This document shows, in pieces, positions 1 to 11,386 of a stretch of 64,000 nucleotides of DNA (position 1 is the first letter of the stretch; each line of letters starts with the position of its first letter). The notes below the pieces were generated by a model. That model had not been told where the DNA came from, did no database searches, and was given only the letters and a program-made list of their open reading frames with translations. Made by a program: the position numbers and the translations under genes. The stretch comes from Takakia lepidozioides (taxonomy: Eukaryota; Streptophyta; Takakiopsida; Takakiales; Takakiaceae), in contig CM060732.1 in assembly GCA_030704615.1 (NCBI GenBank), positions 8,802,001-8,866,000 of the forward strand, read 5' to 3'.

Positions 1-1790
1 TGTCTGCAACCTCCGTTGCTCAGCCAAGCACAAACCAATGATCCATGTCAAGCAATTTAGATCCATTGTTTGATCCAACACATGTCGGCGTGATGTCTCT
101 GACAGAGCTGACACAGCTGTAGCGCCCGTGGCAAATCCCATCGTCCGCTCTCGTTCATCTGCGTTGGGTTCCACCAATTGTTGTAGTGCACTGTCCCAAA
201 TCAACCCTGGGCCATCGTCTCGAAAAGCATGAGACAAGGGAAAGCTCATGAGTGTAGGCAAGGCCATTTGTGGTTGCCCCACTCGGTTGACCACCGCCAA
301 AGGTAGACGATCATCATGACGCACTTTCTGTGCTCGCCTCCATTGGTCCAAAATGCCCTCAACCGTGAGGTTCGCTGGCCGTTGAATAGAATCATATGCT
401 CTCTTGAGCAACTCTGGTGGTGCAAGATTTGTCCACCACAATCTAGGCATATGTGCCTGTGACCCCACTGCAGCTGCATCCAATAGTATAGCTGGTCAAT
501 CCATGACCGAATTTGATGCACACACTGGCCATAACCCTGGTCCGAGAATCCTCCATGAAAGAAACATTCTCCAAGATATAAGCTGGAGGTTGCACTTGCT
601 TCACCTGCAAGTTACGCAATACTCGCAACATCTCCCAAAACAGATGCGATCGTGCATCATACAAACCATTACCATGACCTGCGGGAGAATACCCTTGGCA
701 AGGTCATCATGCTATCACCAAGTCAATGGAACCGTGCTGGCCCAAATTGTCCGTCCCCAACATAGTAATGTCTACTAGCAAAGTCTTTTGGTACCCTTGA
801 ATTGCTGCAAGAGGCAACAACTCAGGATACTGGTGTGTGAGCAAGGCAATGTGGCGCATAGGGTGAAAACATGGTAGGGTGGGCCAAAATGAAAGTCACA
901 GACAGTTTATTTTTGCATTTTGTATATATAGGATCTAATGAAGATAGTAAGTTGGAATTTTTTTATGGGTTATGAAGAAAAATCTAGACCATTGTTGAAG
1001 TTTCAACATAATGAAACTTGAATCAGACAAATCTGACAAGATTTGAAAATCCATATAACTCCATGTAAGCATAAATATTGTGCAATCACACAGGGTGATA
1101 TGCCCTTCATGGACTCATTGGGAAATGAATCCGACAACCATTGTAGATGAAAAATTTAATGCAAATCATTGATCTCTCTTATTATGTGAAAATTTGGTTC
1201 AATGGTCAAAATTTCCTCGCCTATAAGTTTTAGACGTAATTAAATATTTACAGATTTGGTGAATAGTCACCTCGATTTTGGACATGCAATATTTATTATT
1301 TTTATATCTCCTTACACAATAAGATGGATTGAAAAAAACCTGCCTACAAAAATTAGACTTGAACCCACCTATGAGTACTTGTAAATTTTCAATCTATGAA
1401 TTGATGTCAATAAATGGTGAGATTAATAAATAAACTTAGGGAGGTAGCATGATATCATATGTATGTAGGCTTCAAGATTTCACATACAGGTTTGTCTAAA
1501 AATACATTATCCATGAAAATGGACTCGAGGACACAAATAGGTTTGTCTAAAGATACATTGTCTATGAAAATGGACTTGAGGACTCCAGATTCTGCCATTT
1601 TTGGCCCACCCTATCCTACCCCATAAAAATACGCTGCGCTACCTCATTCTTCTCCACATACAAGTACTTTCGTACCTTAATCCTTGCCTGCAACACTCCT
1701 GCAAACCCAGTGCTCATGCCTCCAAACAGGTCTAGCAAACAAATCCCTGAGTCAGGTGATTGTCAGGTAATGGGCACTGTGTCCAAAGGA
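1..1790 (-). pseudogene. C5-cytosine DNA methyltransferase, DNMT3-like motif order, retroelement-borne and broken
   Basis: Read on the minus strand, the catalytic motifs appear in the normal, non-permuted order. Motif I reads DLFGGMSTG (1706-1732, SAM binding) and is followed by YVEKNE (motif II-like). The catalytic loop PCQGYS is at 686-703 (motif IV) and ILENV at about 557-577 (motif VI). SQAHMPRLWW at about 430-465 fits motif VIII, and ERERTMGF near 100-130 fits motifs IX-X. The order differs from plant DRM enzymes, whose motifs are permuted. Two consecutive TGA codons at 704-709 sit directly before PCQ, the reading frame changes at least twice between 420 and 530, and a 750-bp insertion separates motif II from motif IV. 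The enzyme would methylate cytosine in DNA if intact; this copy cannot. Its 3' end lies outside the window. Confidence 0.85.
873..1621. mobile_element. Non-autonomous inverted-repeat element (MITE-like) inserted in the methyltransferase
   Basis: The left end reads GGTAGGGTGGGCCAAAA (873-889) and the right end TTTTGGCCCACCCTATCCTACC (up to 1620) in inverted orientation, with a 5-bp indel between the arms. The interior is AT-rich, has no coding potential and includes two direct copies of a roughly 45-bp segment near 1490-1590 (containing TTTGTCTAAA and ATGAAAATGGACT). It interrupts the methyltransferase reading between motifs II and IV. A CAT triplet flanks both ends and may be the target duplication, but that is weak. 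Superfamily undetermined. Confidence 0.65.
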
Positions 1791-1799
1791 GCTAACTGA

Positions 1800-2690
1800 G
1801 GAGGTCCAGATGATGTCACTGAACTCCCATCACCCACCAATGGAAATGCCTCCTGCCATGCTTGTTACACACATTGGCTTGCTTCTCACTGCAAATCCCC
1901 AACTGTACTGCACAGTGAGCTATGAACCGGCACATGAGGAAGCAACTCAGCCTTGTATGCCAATTGCCTCCCATCATCAGGTGGTGGGCTATCATTCGCA
2001 TGGCTATTGCCCTCCAAGAGCTCATCACCCCAAGCCACCACCCCTGAGAATACAGCCAATGTGGGCATCATGTTCCTATGATCCACCGCTACATTCCCAA
2101 TAAACCTCACTAGGAGCAGTCCACGTCGACCATCCCCTGACTGCCACTCCGGCCTATAGAACGTCGTTTCTTCCAAAAAATCCCGAATAAATTCCATGGG
2201 GTACAACACCGCCCCATCGACAAGCACATCATATGACATCGCGTTCGTAACAATGGCTTTGGCTCTCATGACTGAGCCATTCGTAAGATGATCTGGCTGC
2301 AATCGAATGAAGAGCTCATGGCGTGTGATCTATCGCACTTTCTCTGAACCACCCAAAGATGTCCGAATTTGGAAAGGGCAAGGGTCTAAATCCACTTCTG
2401 TAAGGCCAAGCCTGCAACTGTTGCTCTCCCCAACATCAATAGCTGTGCTTCCGAATCCAACAAGACTCGCAATGGACTATATCTCCTCCCAGCTGGGCCA
2501 CTCAATTGAAACACTCTATGATGATTGTCCACCAGGACTACTCCAGGAGTCACCATGCTACGCTCAATGGCTGGCCTAGCTGGCAACTCATTCAGCCATG
2601 GCAAGCTCACCCTCGAATACAAGGCATCCATAGACTGCATCTTATCTGTTATCCCCCGCAGATAGTGCCGATGCATCACCACTCTCACAG
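1800..2690 (-). pseudogene. Retroelement aspartic-protease-like region
   Basis: The minus-strand reading contains LLDSEAQLLMLGRATVAGL, which matches the active-site segment of retropepsin-like proteases (normally D-S/T-G-A). Here glycine is replaced by glutamate, so the site is probably dead. A frameshift near 2300-2390 separates this from the downstream part, which contains DVLVDGAVLYPMEF and continues to about 1886, followed by a hydrophilic linker leading into the methyltransferase. The block lies between gag and the methyltransferase, as expected for a gag-PR-X polyprotein. Assignment rests on the D-S-x-A context and on position. Confidence 0.6.
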
Positions 2691-2825
2691 AGTCTAGCTA
2701 CTAGTCTGAACACAGCAGCTGGCCGAATCCCCGACATTGCAATGGTCATTGCAGAAAACAATGGAGCTTGCACTTCTTGAGGGGCATGCCTGCTGAGGTC
2801 AAGGCCTGGGGACAGAGGTGTACTT

Positions 2826-5067
2826 TCAGAGACAGTGATGAGATGTTGCCTGAATTCTCTTTCTAGTTACTACATCAGAAATATTTTCAGTAGCTGCAGC
2901 TCTCAAGTCTAAGAAATACTGCCAAATAGATTCTCCCTCTTTGTAAGGCCTATCACATAATTTGTCAAAACTGTCCAAAGGCTTCTCTGCAGGTTTGAAA
3001 ATCATAAAAACCTTCTCCCAAGTCAGATCAGGCTCCGCACTCAAGGCCACATGAAGAAGGTCACTGGCTTCCCCTTCGCATGCTCATGCAAAAGGTTCCC
3101 ATTTTAACTTCTTCAGAAGCCTTGTTCATGTTGGCACTAATTTCAAATAGCTCCAGAAAATTTTCAATTTTCTTTCCCATGTGGTATTCAGGTTATGGGT
3201 GAGTGACAACCTGAGCAACATTTCATATTTGACCAGCATTCATGTTATGATGGGAACCCACAAGCTGAACATCATAATTTTCAAAATCTGACCTTTTAAT
3301 TCTCCCATCATGTATTGTCATTTTCCCCATGGCACGGAAGAGACATGGCAGTACAATGGGTTGAGTGGACCAAGACTGAGGGGCCAGCTGCCCCTTGGTG
3401 AGCACTTGGCTACACACAGGGTCAGGCCATGTCGACTCTCTATCTACACTCAAGAAATGAGGGGTGTGGGGAGTGTACCTTGGAACACCCCACAAACCAG
3501 AATTACTAGTCATGGAAGCAGTTCGTGAATCCCCAACAACTGTGGCCATGAGAATTGAATGGTCTGGCAGCCCTGCAGGTAATTCCCCCATTTGGCTCGG
3601 TCTACTCATCTCCTGAGTACTGACCGTAGTGGCATATAGGTTGTTCCTGGTAGCAGCTGTATTTCCCACAAACCCACGAGGCCTATTTCCTACAAAGGGC
3701 TGATCAACAGCAGCAGGTACAGTGCCATGCACGTTCATGCTTCCCGTAACATTAGTACGAGAATTGCTGAGCCCTTCCTCCATGGAGACCAAATCAGCCT
3801 CCTCAAACACTCTACTCCTATGCATGACGACTGGAGATAACATGGGAGCAGAGACAAGTCCAGAAATCCTATTTCTACCATATCGTAACCAGTGTCCAGG
3901 GGGCGAACTTGACATGGAAAGGTCAGAGAGTACCTTTACAACTCCTCCACTTCCACCCCACCGGCACACTACCAAGCTTGGGACGAAACGATTCACAAAA
4001 GGCTTGTGGGTGAGCTGGTCGTGTTCAAAGACGGCCAACCAATTCCACCCCCTTGAATTTTTGAACCAGAAACCCACACACAGAGTACGATTCGACCCTA
4101 AAAAACGATTTCCTTTCCAAGTCCGAGATAACACGGTGTTGTCTGGTCAGTGCCCAATCAAGTCAAAAACCCTCAATTTCCGAATTGTGCGTAGGGAAAA
4201 CTGTTCATGAGGCAGAATAACCAAGTCGCCCTGGTATGCTCATTCACTGGTGCCCGTGGGGGCTTCAAGTAAATCACGAGAAGATGGAGTGAACACGGCG
4301 AAGGCACCAAATCTTAGCAGCCGTAAAAGCACAGAACCCACGCCACTAGTAAACAATATTGCCAAGAGCCAAGGATCCAACAAATCGCAGGAAACAAAAG
4401 GGACAGGCAGTGAATGAATGGAGATCGCCTCACAGAGACCCAGCTGTCTCAGCTCAATGCCCTCAAAACTCAGACCCCGACGCTTGAGTTCAGTGATGTG
4501 TAGCTTGAACAATCTCTTGAGCTTAAGTTCTTCCTCAATCACACGGTGAACCTCATGAACAAGAGATGCAGGGTCACTGATCCAACACGAAATTCGTTCT
4601 TTCTCGGCGAGAGAGAATTTGGAAATGTCAGCGAAAAATCAGGTCTCAAATCTATCATACCATTCCAAATCCTCACAAGTGAGTTCAAGCTGCTCGTTTT
4701 CAAAGGCAATGGACTCCTCTATCTGTGAATTCACATCAGCAAGGTCATTCGGCCAGCAATACTTAGGTGGTTCATACCTAGTGTAGTCGTACTTATCTGG
4801 ATCGCCGCTAGGGAGAGCCAGAGCTGGGAGAGCTGCGTGCAGAGTACAGAGCCTGCTCCTCCTCTGCCCTAAGTAACTCGGCGTAATCCAAGCTCGACGA
4901 AGCAGCTCGACCGTTCGTAACTGCAGGAACACCCGAAACACACGAAAGCCCTTGTACCACTGGTGCCTCAGACACAGGGAGCCCCTGCGCCACTTGCGAA
5001 TTAGGTGCAGGCATAGGAAAACCCACGACAAGTTGGTTATATCAACAATGGAATTCGAATAAGTCAA
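2826..5067 (-). pseudogene. Gag-like polyprotein N-terminal part, broken
   Basis: Several minus-strand readings join with single stops or frameshifts. A Pro/Ser/Ala-rich N-terminus (5026-4808) shifts frame into a charged region rich in E, Y and W (4800-4639). After one in-frame TGA this continues as a helical, Leu/Lys/Arg-rich segment (4630-4240). Then come a low-complexity stretch of about 300 aa (4134-3223) and a block with WEKVFMIFKP and YKEGESIWQYFLDLRAAA (3050-2826), which resembles the capsid part of retrotransposon gag. I see no zinc knuckle. It precedes the protease-like block on the same strand. Confidence 0.55.
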
Positions 5068-5079
5068 AGTAACTCAAAG

Positions 5080-5675
5080 CTCAAGCTTTATTAACACAGA
5101 GCCACCCTCTCTCTCACTGCTCAAGTCACAAAGCACCACTGAAGCCATTGCACAGGAAGGTAAAAGGATAATGCAAGCAAAGTAGAGAATCAGAGAGTGA
5201 TAGAATCGCCGCCAAAAGGTCTCTGATTTTCCTGAGAAGCAGGTCAACTTCCTTCCCTTCCCGCAAAGCATGGACATCATGCTCCTTGACCCAAGAACTT
5301 AAAAACCCAGCTGTCCCAGCAGAAAGCAGAAGATTAGGCACATCATCATGGATGACATAGATGAGCGGAGTGACCACAATCGAAGCCCTTTTGCGCCTTT
5401 CTCCAATTTCGGAGGGCTAGTTCGATAATGGTAAGTTAGAAACGGAGCACAAGGAGAGAGAGTTGTGAGCAAAGAAAGAGAGTCTTCATGATGAGAATCA
5501 TCAATAGCCAAGAAGGGGAAGGAGGAATGAGAAACCGGAGCATCAATTATACGCAGGGTATGAGGAAGCAAAACCAGTTGACGGGTGTTCTCCATAAGGT
5601 GAGTCGGGGGAACAAGGGGGACGAAGGAGGAGTCGTTGAAGTGCCTGCTTTGAGGAGAGGGGAGTCCGTTTTGGA
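5080..5675. other. No gene recognised (possible 5' region of the retroelement)
   Basis: Short ORFs occur on the minus strand, but none has a recognisable motif. By position this could be the 5' untranslated region or LTR of the gag-protease-methyltransferase element. No matching second LTR is in the window, so this stays open. Confidence 0.3.
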
Positions 5676-5679
5676 TTTT

Positions 5680-6218
5680 TTATAGGAGTGCAGAGTAGAA
5701 ACACGAGGACCCCTGATGACATTGTTGACGAGATAAGAAGGGAGGAGTTTGCAGCCGAGTACAGCGGGGAATTGAGGGGTGCTGGAGAAGAGTGCTGGAT
5801 GGGGCCCCTTGGAGGGACCGAGAAGAACCTAAGTCATCAAGTTCACTAGCAGACTTAGGCTGCTTCGTACGTGGGCAGTCTGCCTTGACATATCCCTCCC
5901 CATTACACAGGAAATAGATGACCGTGAGAATATCTTCATGAACAGAGACAACCATGTAAGAACCATCAAGAGTGGGGGGCTTAATTGAGTCCCCAATCCA
6001 CGCATCCTCAAGCATCATAACAACAATATATTAGGGACTCCATTATTTTTGCCATGGTCAAAAAGCCCTGCTTCAGAATCCACACTGTAAACTGTGTTCT
6101 CTTTAGGTTCGTAAATGTTGATACTATCAATATACGAGCCAAAGTGCGGACCTATCTTAGGAAGGGATCTGAGATACTTGCTGGGGAGAAAAGTCGCGCA
6201 ATCATTCGTGGCCTGCAA
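5680..6218 (-). pseudogene. Degenerate zinc-knuckle relic of a retroelement ORF
   Basis: A minus-strand reading contains IYFLCNGEGYVKADCPRTK, which resembles the CCHC zinc knuckle of LINE ORF1 or gag proteins. The first cysteine is replaced by tyrosine and the histidine by tyrosine, so the knuckle could not bind zinc. The region before it (DGSYMVVSVHEDI) fits the segment that precedes knuckles in LINE ORF1 proteins. A frame change separates an upstream 67-residue reading (6218-6015). No reverse transcriptase is nearby. Probably an unrelated relic lying upstream of the methyltransferase element. Confidence 0.4.
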
Positions 6219-6239
6219 GTGACACCTTGCTTGTGACCC

Positions 6240-7795
6240 CAGTCTGGGGTCAAGGGAAGATATTGACCCTAGCTTTAGTTTTAGAAGGATTATAGCTAAG
6301 GCCTTGATAGCATCTTCCTAGAGACACAAAATAAACAAAGAATAAACCCCTTCCCATGGCATTGCAAATATGACGTTTCAGTCCACCTTACGCAGCAAGG
6401 TGCTCGATTATCCAATTACAAGCCCGCACAGGCTACCCTAGAGGTCGTACTTGGGCCTCGACATAGGAGATGCACTGGGATACATAGGAGATCTTGCACT
6501 TGGGCGTCTATGTTCGCAGAGAGCGGAGAAAGAGAAGGTGGACCAATGCCTAGAATCGAATAACTATCCGCATTGCCCCACGACGACTAGACCAGTTACG
6601 CGCGCGATTAGAGAAACCAAAGCGCTTTCTACGGGAGGGGATCTCCTCTATAGACATGACAATAGAAAGCAAGCAGACTCAAGGACAGAAAAGAAGGCCA
6701 CAAAAGACCCGAGTGGAAAGATGGATGGAGAGGAGAGAGAGAGAGAGGGAAACTTACTCTTCTAGAAAGAGAAGTTGCCGTCACTCGAAAAGTCACTAAA
6801 GAGAGGCGATCGATGCCCTGTAAGATAGTCAATGGGTAGCCGCAACTTTCTCCCCAAGAATGCGCCAATGTCAGGAAAGAGATCTAGCCAAGGCGCAGAT
6901 CATAAGGGAGAACTAAGAGGAGAAAGCTGTTTTTCGGACTGTCCTGCATTGGTTTCCCTCTCTAACAATGGCGGCGCCATGACAGCGACACGCGTGTTTG
7001 TGTCCCTCACAGTTTGTGCTGGCTCCCTGCATGCTGCTTTGGCTTTACTCCTCTTCTCCTTCTGCTGTCATGAGATGACACTTCTCTCCCTCCGCTCTCC
7101 CTCCTCTTTCACTGCATTGCACTTGTGGACAAGCTGGGTGGATTCCCCATGCTTCACAATCAAAGGCAGCTGAAGAAGGCATTGATGCCTCCTCCCTCTT
7201 CCCCCCAAATTCTTCCTAAGTCCTACAACCAAAGTGCGGACAGCGCGGAGCTACACCACTTCAAAAGTTCATAGTTGAAGTGTACCTTTTTCCATTTGTG
7301 ATACAAATTCAAACCCCAGCTCTACATGACATAACAATGTCTTCTGAAGAGTTTTTTGTGTCATGCAATGATAGATGGGAAAAATATTTGTGACATAAGG
7401 CCTTCAAATTAACGGGCCCAGAGATCCTGCAGCACAGGAACTTATAAGTAACAGCCATATAACAAACAAAAAAGAAAACTAGACAAAGAAAAAGGGGGCC
7501 AATCCAGCTGGCTGGGAGAAGACAATGCTGGGAGGGGGCCTCTGATAGAAGCCACCATTGATGAGCAAGGACACCTAAACCTTGACAAAAAATGGAGGAC
7601 TGTCAAGGTGTCAACAAAGAGCGAGAGGGAGGCAATTTGACCAGGCGCCAACATTACATGAAGCCTGGAGAAATTATGATTAAAATTCGTTTCGCTTTAC
7701 TGTTAATCTTTTGGAACTGAGAAGGTCATTTGCATGAACTACATTTTCTGAACAGTGAACTAATTGATGAGTAGAGAACCATTGCCCATTAAACT
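6240..7795. other. No gene recognised
   Basis: I read both strands and found only short ORFs without motif or splice context. A purine-rich patch (GAGA-type) lies near 6730-6750. The segment abuts the 3' end of the THUMPD1-like gene and probably holds its 3' untranslated region at its right edge. Confidence 0.4.
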
Positions 7796-7798
7796 GTC

Positions 7799-10700
7799 TC
7801 AAAGAATCTCAAGGGTCAAATCATCTTGTTCAGGGACTCTGTCTGGTTGGGATGTAAGCTGACGTAAATTGTACTTTGCCAATTCCTTGAAGTCTCGAAC
7901 CACTCCCAAGGCACAGGTTGTCTGTCAGACATAAACCCCACATCCTTCAGCTTTACAAGATACTTTAAAAAATGAGATACTGCAAATAGAAAATGAGGAA
8001 AGAGAGGAAGACTGCACCGAGGTGAGTCACAGCACCAACAATCTACAAGACAGACAGTTTGACCCACCTAGATTTTGGTATAGGCAAGACTCCCTGTTCA
8101 AATGTAGCTGAGCCAAATTACGCTAAACTCATGACAGCAGACAATGTGATGTCTGAGACATTTTCCAAACCAGTCGTGGACAGATAGTGACACTACCAAC
8201 AGTTGTTGCACATGAAGAACTAAATTATAGCTAATAAGCCCAGCACTATGTGCATGGTCAAGCCTTAGGCGACGATTGTGTGGCTCAGAGTCCACAAATC
8301 ACAACATTCCTTTGTTTGTCATACATAGTCAAATCACAGAGACTTTGACAGCTTAGGTCAAGGACCACACCTTCACTATTTGAACAAGAATTGTCTTGTC
8401 GGGAGTCTTTAGATCAACAGTGTGGGGCTTAGGGACTAGCTTGGCCACTGCATCTATGAGCTCCTTCTTCTCCACAGTGGTATTTGCTCGAGCCTCACAC
8501 ACCACTGCAAACTGCAGATTCAAATCCACTTTTCAGTGACACTTGTTTGGATTTCACCCTTAATCACAAGTGCACAAAATTTGCTAGGTTTGAGTCATGA
8601 ACTCCTAGGAGACATTCCCCTTATGGCCTATTTGCACAGATTAAGAGAGTTGGAAGTTGAGTATCAGGTGCACAGTGATACTGAGGTCGAAGGTAAGATA
8701 GCTTGTCGGGACAAATCATGTCAGCTCCCTTTGTATTTCTTCATATGTGTAAGTTGAAGTTAGAACTAATAGGTGTAGGGTGAATAGGCATCAGTGTGCT
8801 GCTTAGGCTTTTTGAATTGTCATGCACTGAAAGGAGAAGCAGCAGGCAGAGAGCAGATCAAACCTTGAAAGATGAGCAGCCTTGTCCTGTTGGAAAGTGA
8901 CGGGCCACTATAGGCTTTGCAGCTCTTCCCACCTCTGCTGCTGATGCATAGCATGTGTCCTCCACCGGCAGCAAGCGCATACTGTACCTGCATCCCAACA
9001 GCATCTTTCCGCCGTCGTTGGCTCAAGAGTCTTTACTATCAAGCTGATTTGACCACTCACTTTATCCTCCACCTAGGTCTGCTGTCCACCGTGGGCTAAA
9101 CCTGTTTGGCATCAATCAAATTTTAGGTGCTGCAGGCTAGAACTTCTCCGGTTGACAGCCTTCCTGTCTGTAATTTGGACAAACACGGATAAGAAATGAG
9201 TCCTTTCCAACACAAAGGGCAGTGCACTTCAGCATTAAACTCTAGTGTGCCAAACAACCACTTCCTGCATGTCAGATGTGATGGGGCCCATGGCCAGAAT
9301 GTTGAAAGCCAACCAATCGATGCCTTTGGCTGTCACTCCAACTCTCAATCCATCAGACATTGAATCTGCTGATGCCATGTCAGCACATGCCAATGTTCTA
9401 TACTATATTTTGCATACCCATGACAGACAATCTTGCTGTGATGCCTCTTTGGCAAAGTTTCAAACAAACCTTGTTCTTGACTTCTTTGACATTGCTGTGC
9501 TGCGGACAATGGCCTCCACAAAATCCATAGGACCCTTGTCTTCCACTACACCAGTGTTGTTCTTTGGCATGTGCACAAACACCACACCATGACACCCTGT
9601 TTCAAATCCTGCAAAGCGAGCCTGCACATTTTCTTCCCGTCACCCACCATCTCAGTAAGTTGGCAAAGGGTTGAGTACTCTAAATGAAGCAGCTTCCTCC
9701 TCCACTTAGGCATATTGTCTAACAAACTTCACAAACACAAAGCACAACCTGGTCAGATAAACGTTCAACTTCATCAACCAACCAGTCCCTTCCATATAGA
9801 AATGTGTTCAAGATTGCAGAAGGAACACAACAAGCAATTCTTGAATCTACAGGAGAAAGAATGATCCTGATAGTATAGCTGTCTTACATCTCCTTCTTGG
9901 CCACTGAGCAAAGGCAGGCTAATCTATCATGATACCCACCTTCTTTGGGTCACGAAGCTCATTCATTTCTGCAGCAAGAAGTTCATCAATGCCTCCCCCT
10001 CTGCTGCTCTCTACCCGCGAAATAGTAGTCACAGGAACTCTGTCAGTCTCAGTTGAGTGGGTTGACTTAATTTGCTTCTTGCGTGTCCCATCCTCCCTCT
10101 CCTCATCATCCTCATCATCATCAGGGTGCTCAGCGGCTTCAATGTCGACAGTGCAGTCCTCTGTTGTAGCAATGCCATCACCACCTTCATTTGCTTGGTC
10201 CTGAATCTGTTCCTCAGGTCGAATAAAATCCCCATTCTTCACGGCATCCATTGTAACTATGGCCTTCGTTAGATCTTCTGAATGCATGGGAGCAGTAGAG
10301 GAGGCAGCCAGCCCATTGCTCTCCAATGGAAAATGAGGTTGTGCAGGGCTTTCAAAAAACTGCAGCCACCAACTCCTGCTTTAGTGCGGGTTACTCAGCT
10401 AGGATCAATGGCGCATGCAGTCTTAATGTGGGCACTAGGGCAGAGGTGCGTGAGATTCACCAAAAACAGCCTAATAGGGAAGGATCCCTCGATACTGAGG
10501 TTTGTAACGACATTGACAGTACGGTTCCCAAGAAGCAACACGGTCTCCCCAGCCAGCATGCAGCCCTTAACGGTATGCCACACACAAAAGAAACCATCGC
10601 AGGCTTATTGAAGAGGGAAAATGGCAGGACTGCGAGGGTTAGGGATTGCCTCATCCAGAACATTGATGATCTCCTTTATGCTGGAACGCTCCTTCCCACC

Positions 10701-10948
10701 AACACAGGTGATCAAAAACCCCCGCAGACCATGCGAAATGACCGCCTTTCTCTGATTCTGCACAAGGATAACTGCTCAGGAGGACATTACGGCAATCCAG
10801 CGATTGTCCATCTATGTACACAAGGATAAATCCTGTATCGTGAATAAAAGTGAGTGAAGGCAAGGGAACATACATGCGGAAGATATTTGGCACGACGCCG
10901 CTTCCTATCACTGCCACCCGTGCTCTCATTGCCCCGGTCTGAAGGCAT
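7799..10948 (-). CDS. THUMPD1: THUMPD1/Tan1-like tRNA acetyltransferase cofactor, seven exons, complete
   Basis: Exons on the minus strand: 10948-10874, 10757-10650, 10359-9940, 9621-9470, 8987-8864, 8511-8371 and 7921-7799 (stop). All frames join exactly and give 380 aa. The N-terminus ends in RRRAKYLPH, typical of plant homologues; exon 2 has LRGFLITCVGGKERS. Exon 3 is acidic and low in complexity. Exons 4-7 hold the THUMP domain (FETGCHGVVF near residue 205, then YSMRLLPVEDTCYAS and FAVVCEARANT), ending in LAKYNLRQLTS. The family binds tRNA and helps NAT10/Kre33 make N4-acetylcytidine at position 12 of tRNA-Ser and tRNA-Leu. All introns are GT-AG except intron 2, which fits only a GC donor (GAG then GCAATC). 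The start is the first ATG in frame. Confidence 0.92.
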
Positions 10949-11386
10949 GGCGCTGCCTGCTTTAGACCTCAAGCTCCCAGATTATCGCCACAGATCAACC
11001 AACCCACTCCTCCAAACACGTAGAGAAAAAAATTCTGGGAGCACGGCGAGAGCACATGTACATACAGAGATGGAAATCGAAGAGAAGCCGCTGCTCTGCA
11101 TCCCTCTCGTGAGATCTTTGAAATTCAGGACCGCGGTTGTCGAGGTCTAGGCTTCACCTACAGCAGCGGGTCGCCCATGACCGCTTCAACCGGATCATGA
11201 CGGCGATGGATAGAGGCGACTGTTAGTCATGGATTCTCTGTCCGATTGTTTCTTGTAAACATGGATGAGAGAGTAGAGTGTCAGATCGTCATTACGATGT
11301 TACCGGATACTCCTCCGCGGCGGATGGAGAGCAGCCGGCGGTGGGTGCAGGGTTTTAGCAGAGGAGCACCCATCTGCGAGTGCGCG
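10949..11386. promoter_or_regulatory. Shared divergent promoter region of THUMPD1-like and MurE genes
   Basis: About 440 bp separate the two start codons, which point away from each other. The stretch holds no other gene and must contain both 5' untranslated regions and core promoters. I see no convincing TATA box. A bidirectional promoter is inference from geometry. Confidence 0.5.

Larger units (their letters stand above)
1..5067 (-). mobile_element. Decayed retroelement encoding gag, protease and a DNA methyltransferase; runs off the left edge
   Basis: On the minus strand three coding blocks follow each other in retroelement order: a gag-like block (5067 to 2826), an aspartic-protease-like block (2688 to about 1800) and a C5-cytosine methyltransferase (about 1790 to the window edge). 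All three carry stops and frameshifts, so this is a dead copy. No reverse transcriptase is visible; it would be expected further left, outside the window. No LTR pair can be tested because one end is missing. Retrotransposons that captured cytosine methyltransferases are known from charophyte algae and dinoflagellates. The grouping into one element is inference from shared strand, order and spacing. Confidence 0.7.

Noticed and set aside
1-1790. Methyltransferase as a bacterial restriction-modification gene
   Set aside because: It follows gag-like and protease-like blocks on the same strand, lies among eukaryotic repeats, and has no restriction partner.
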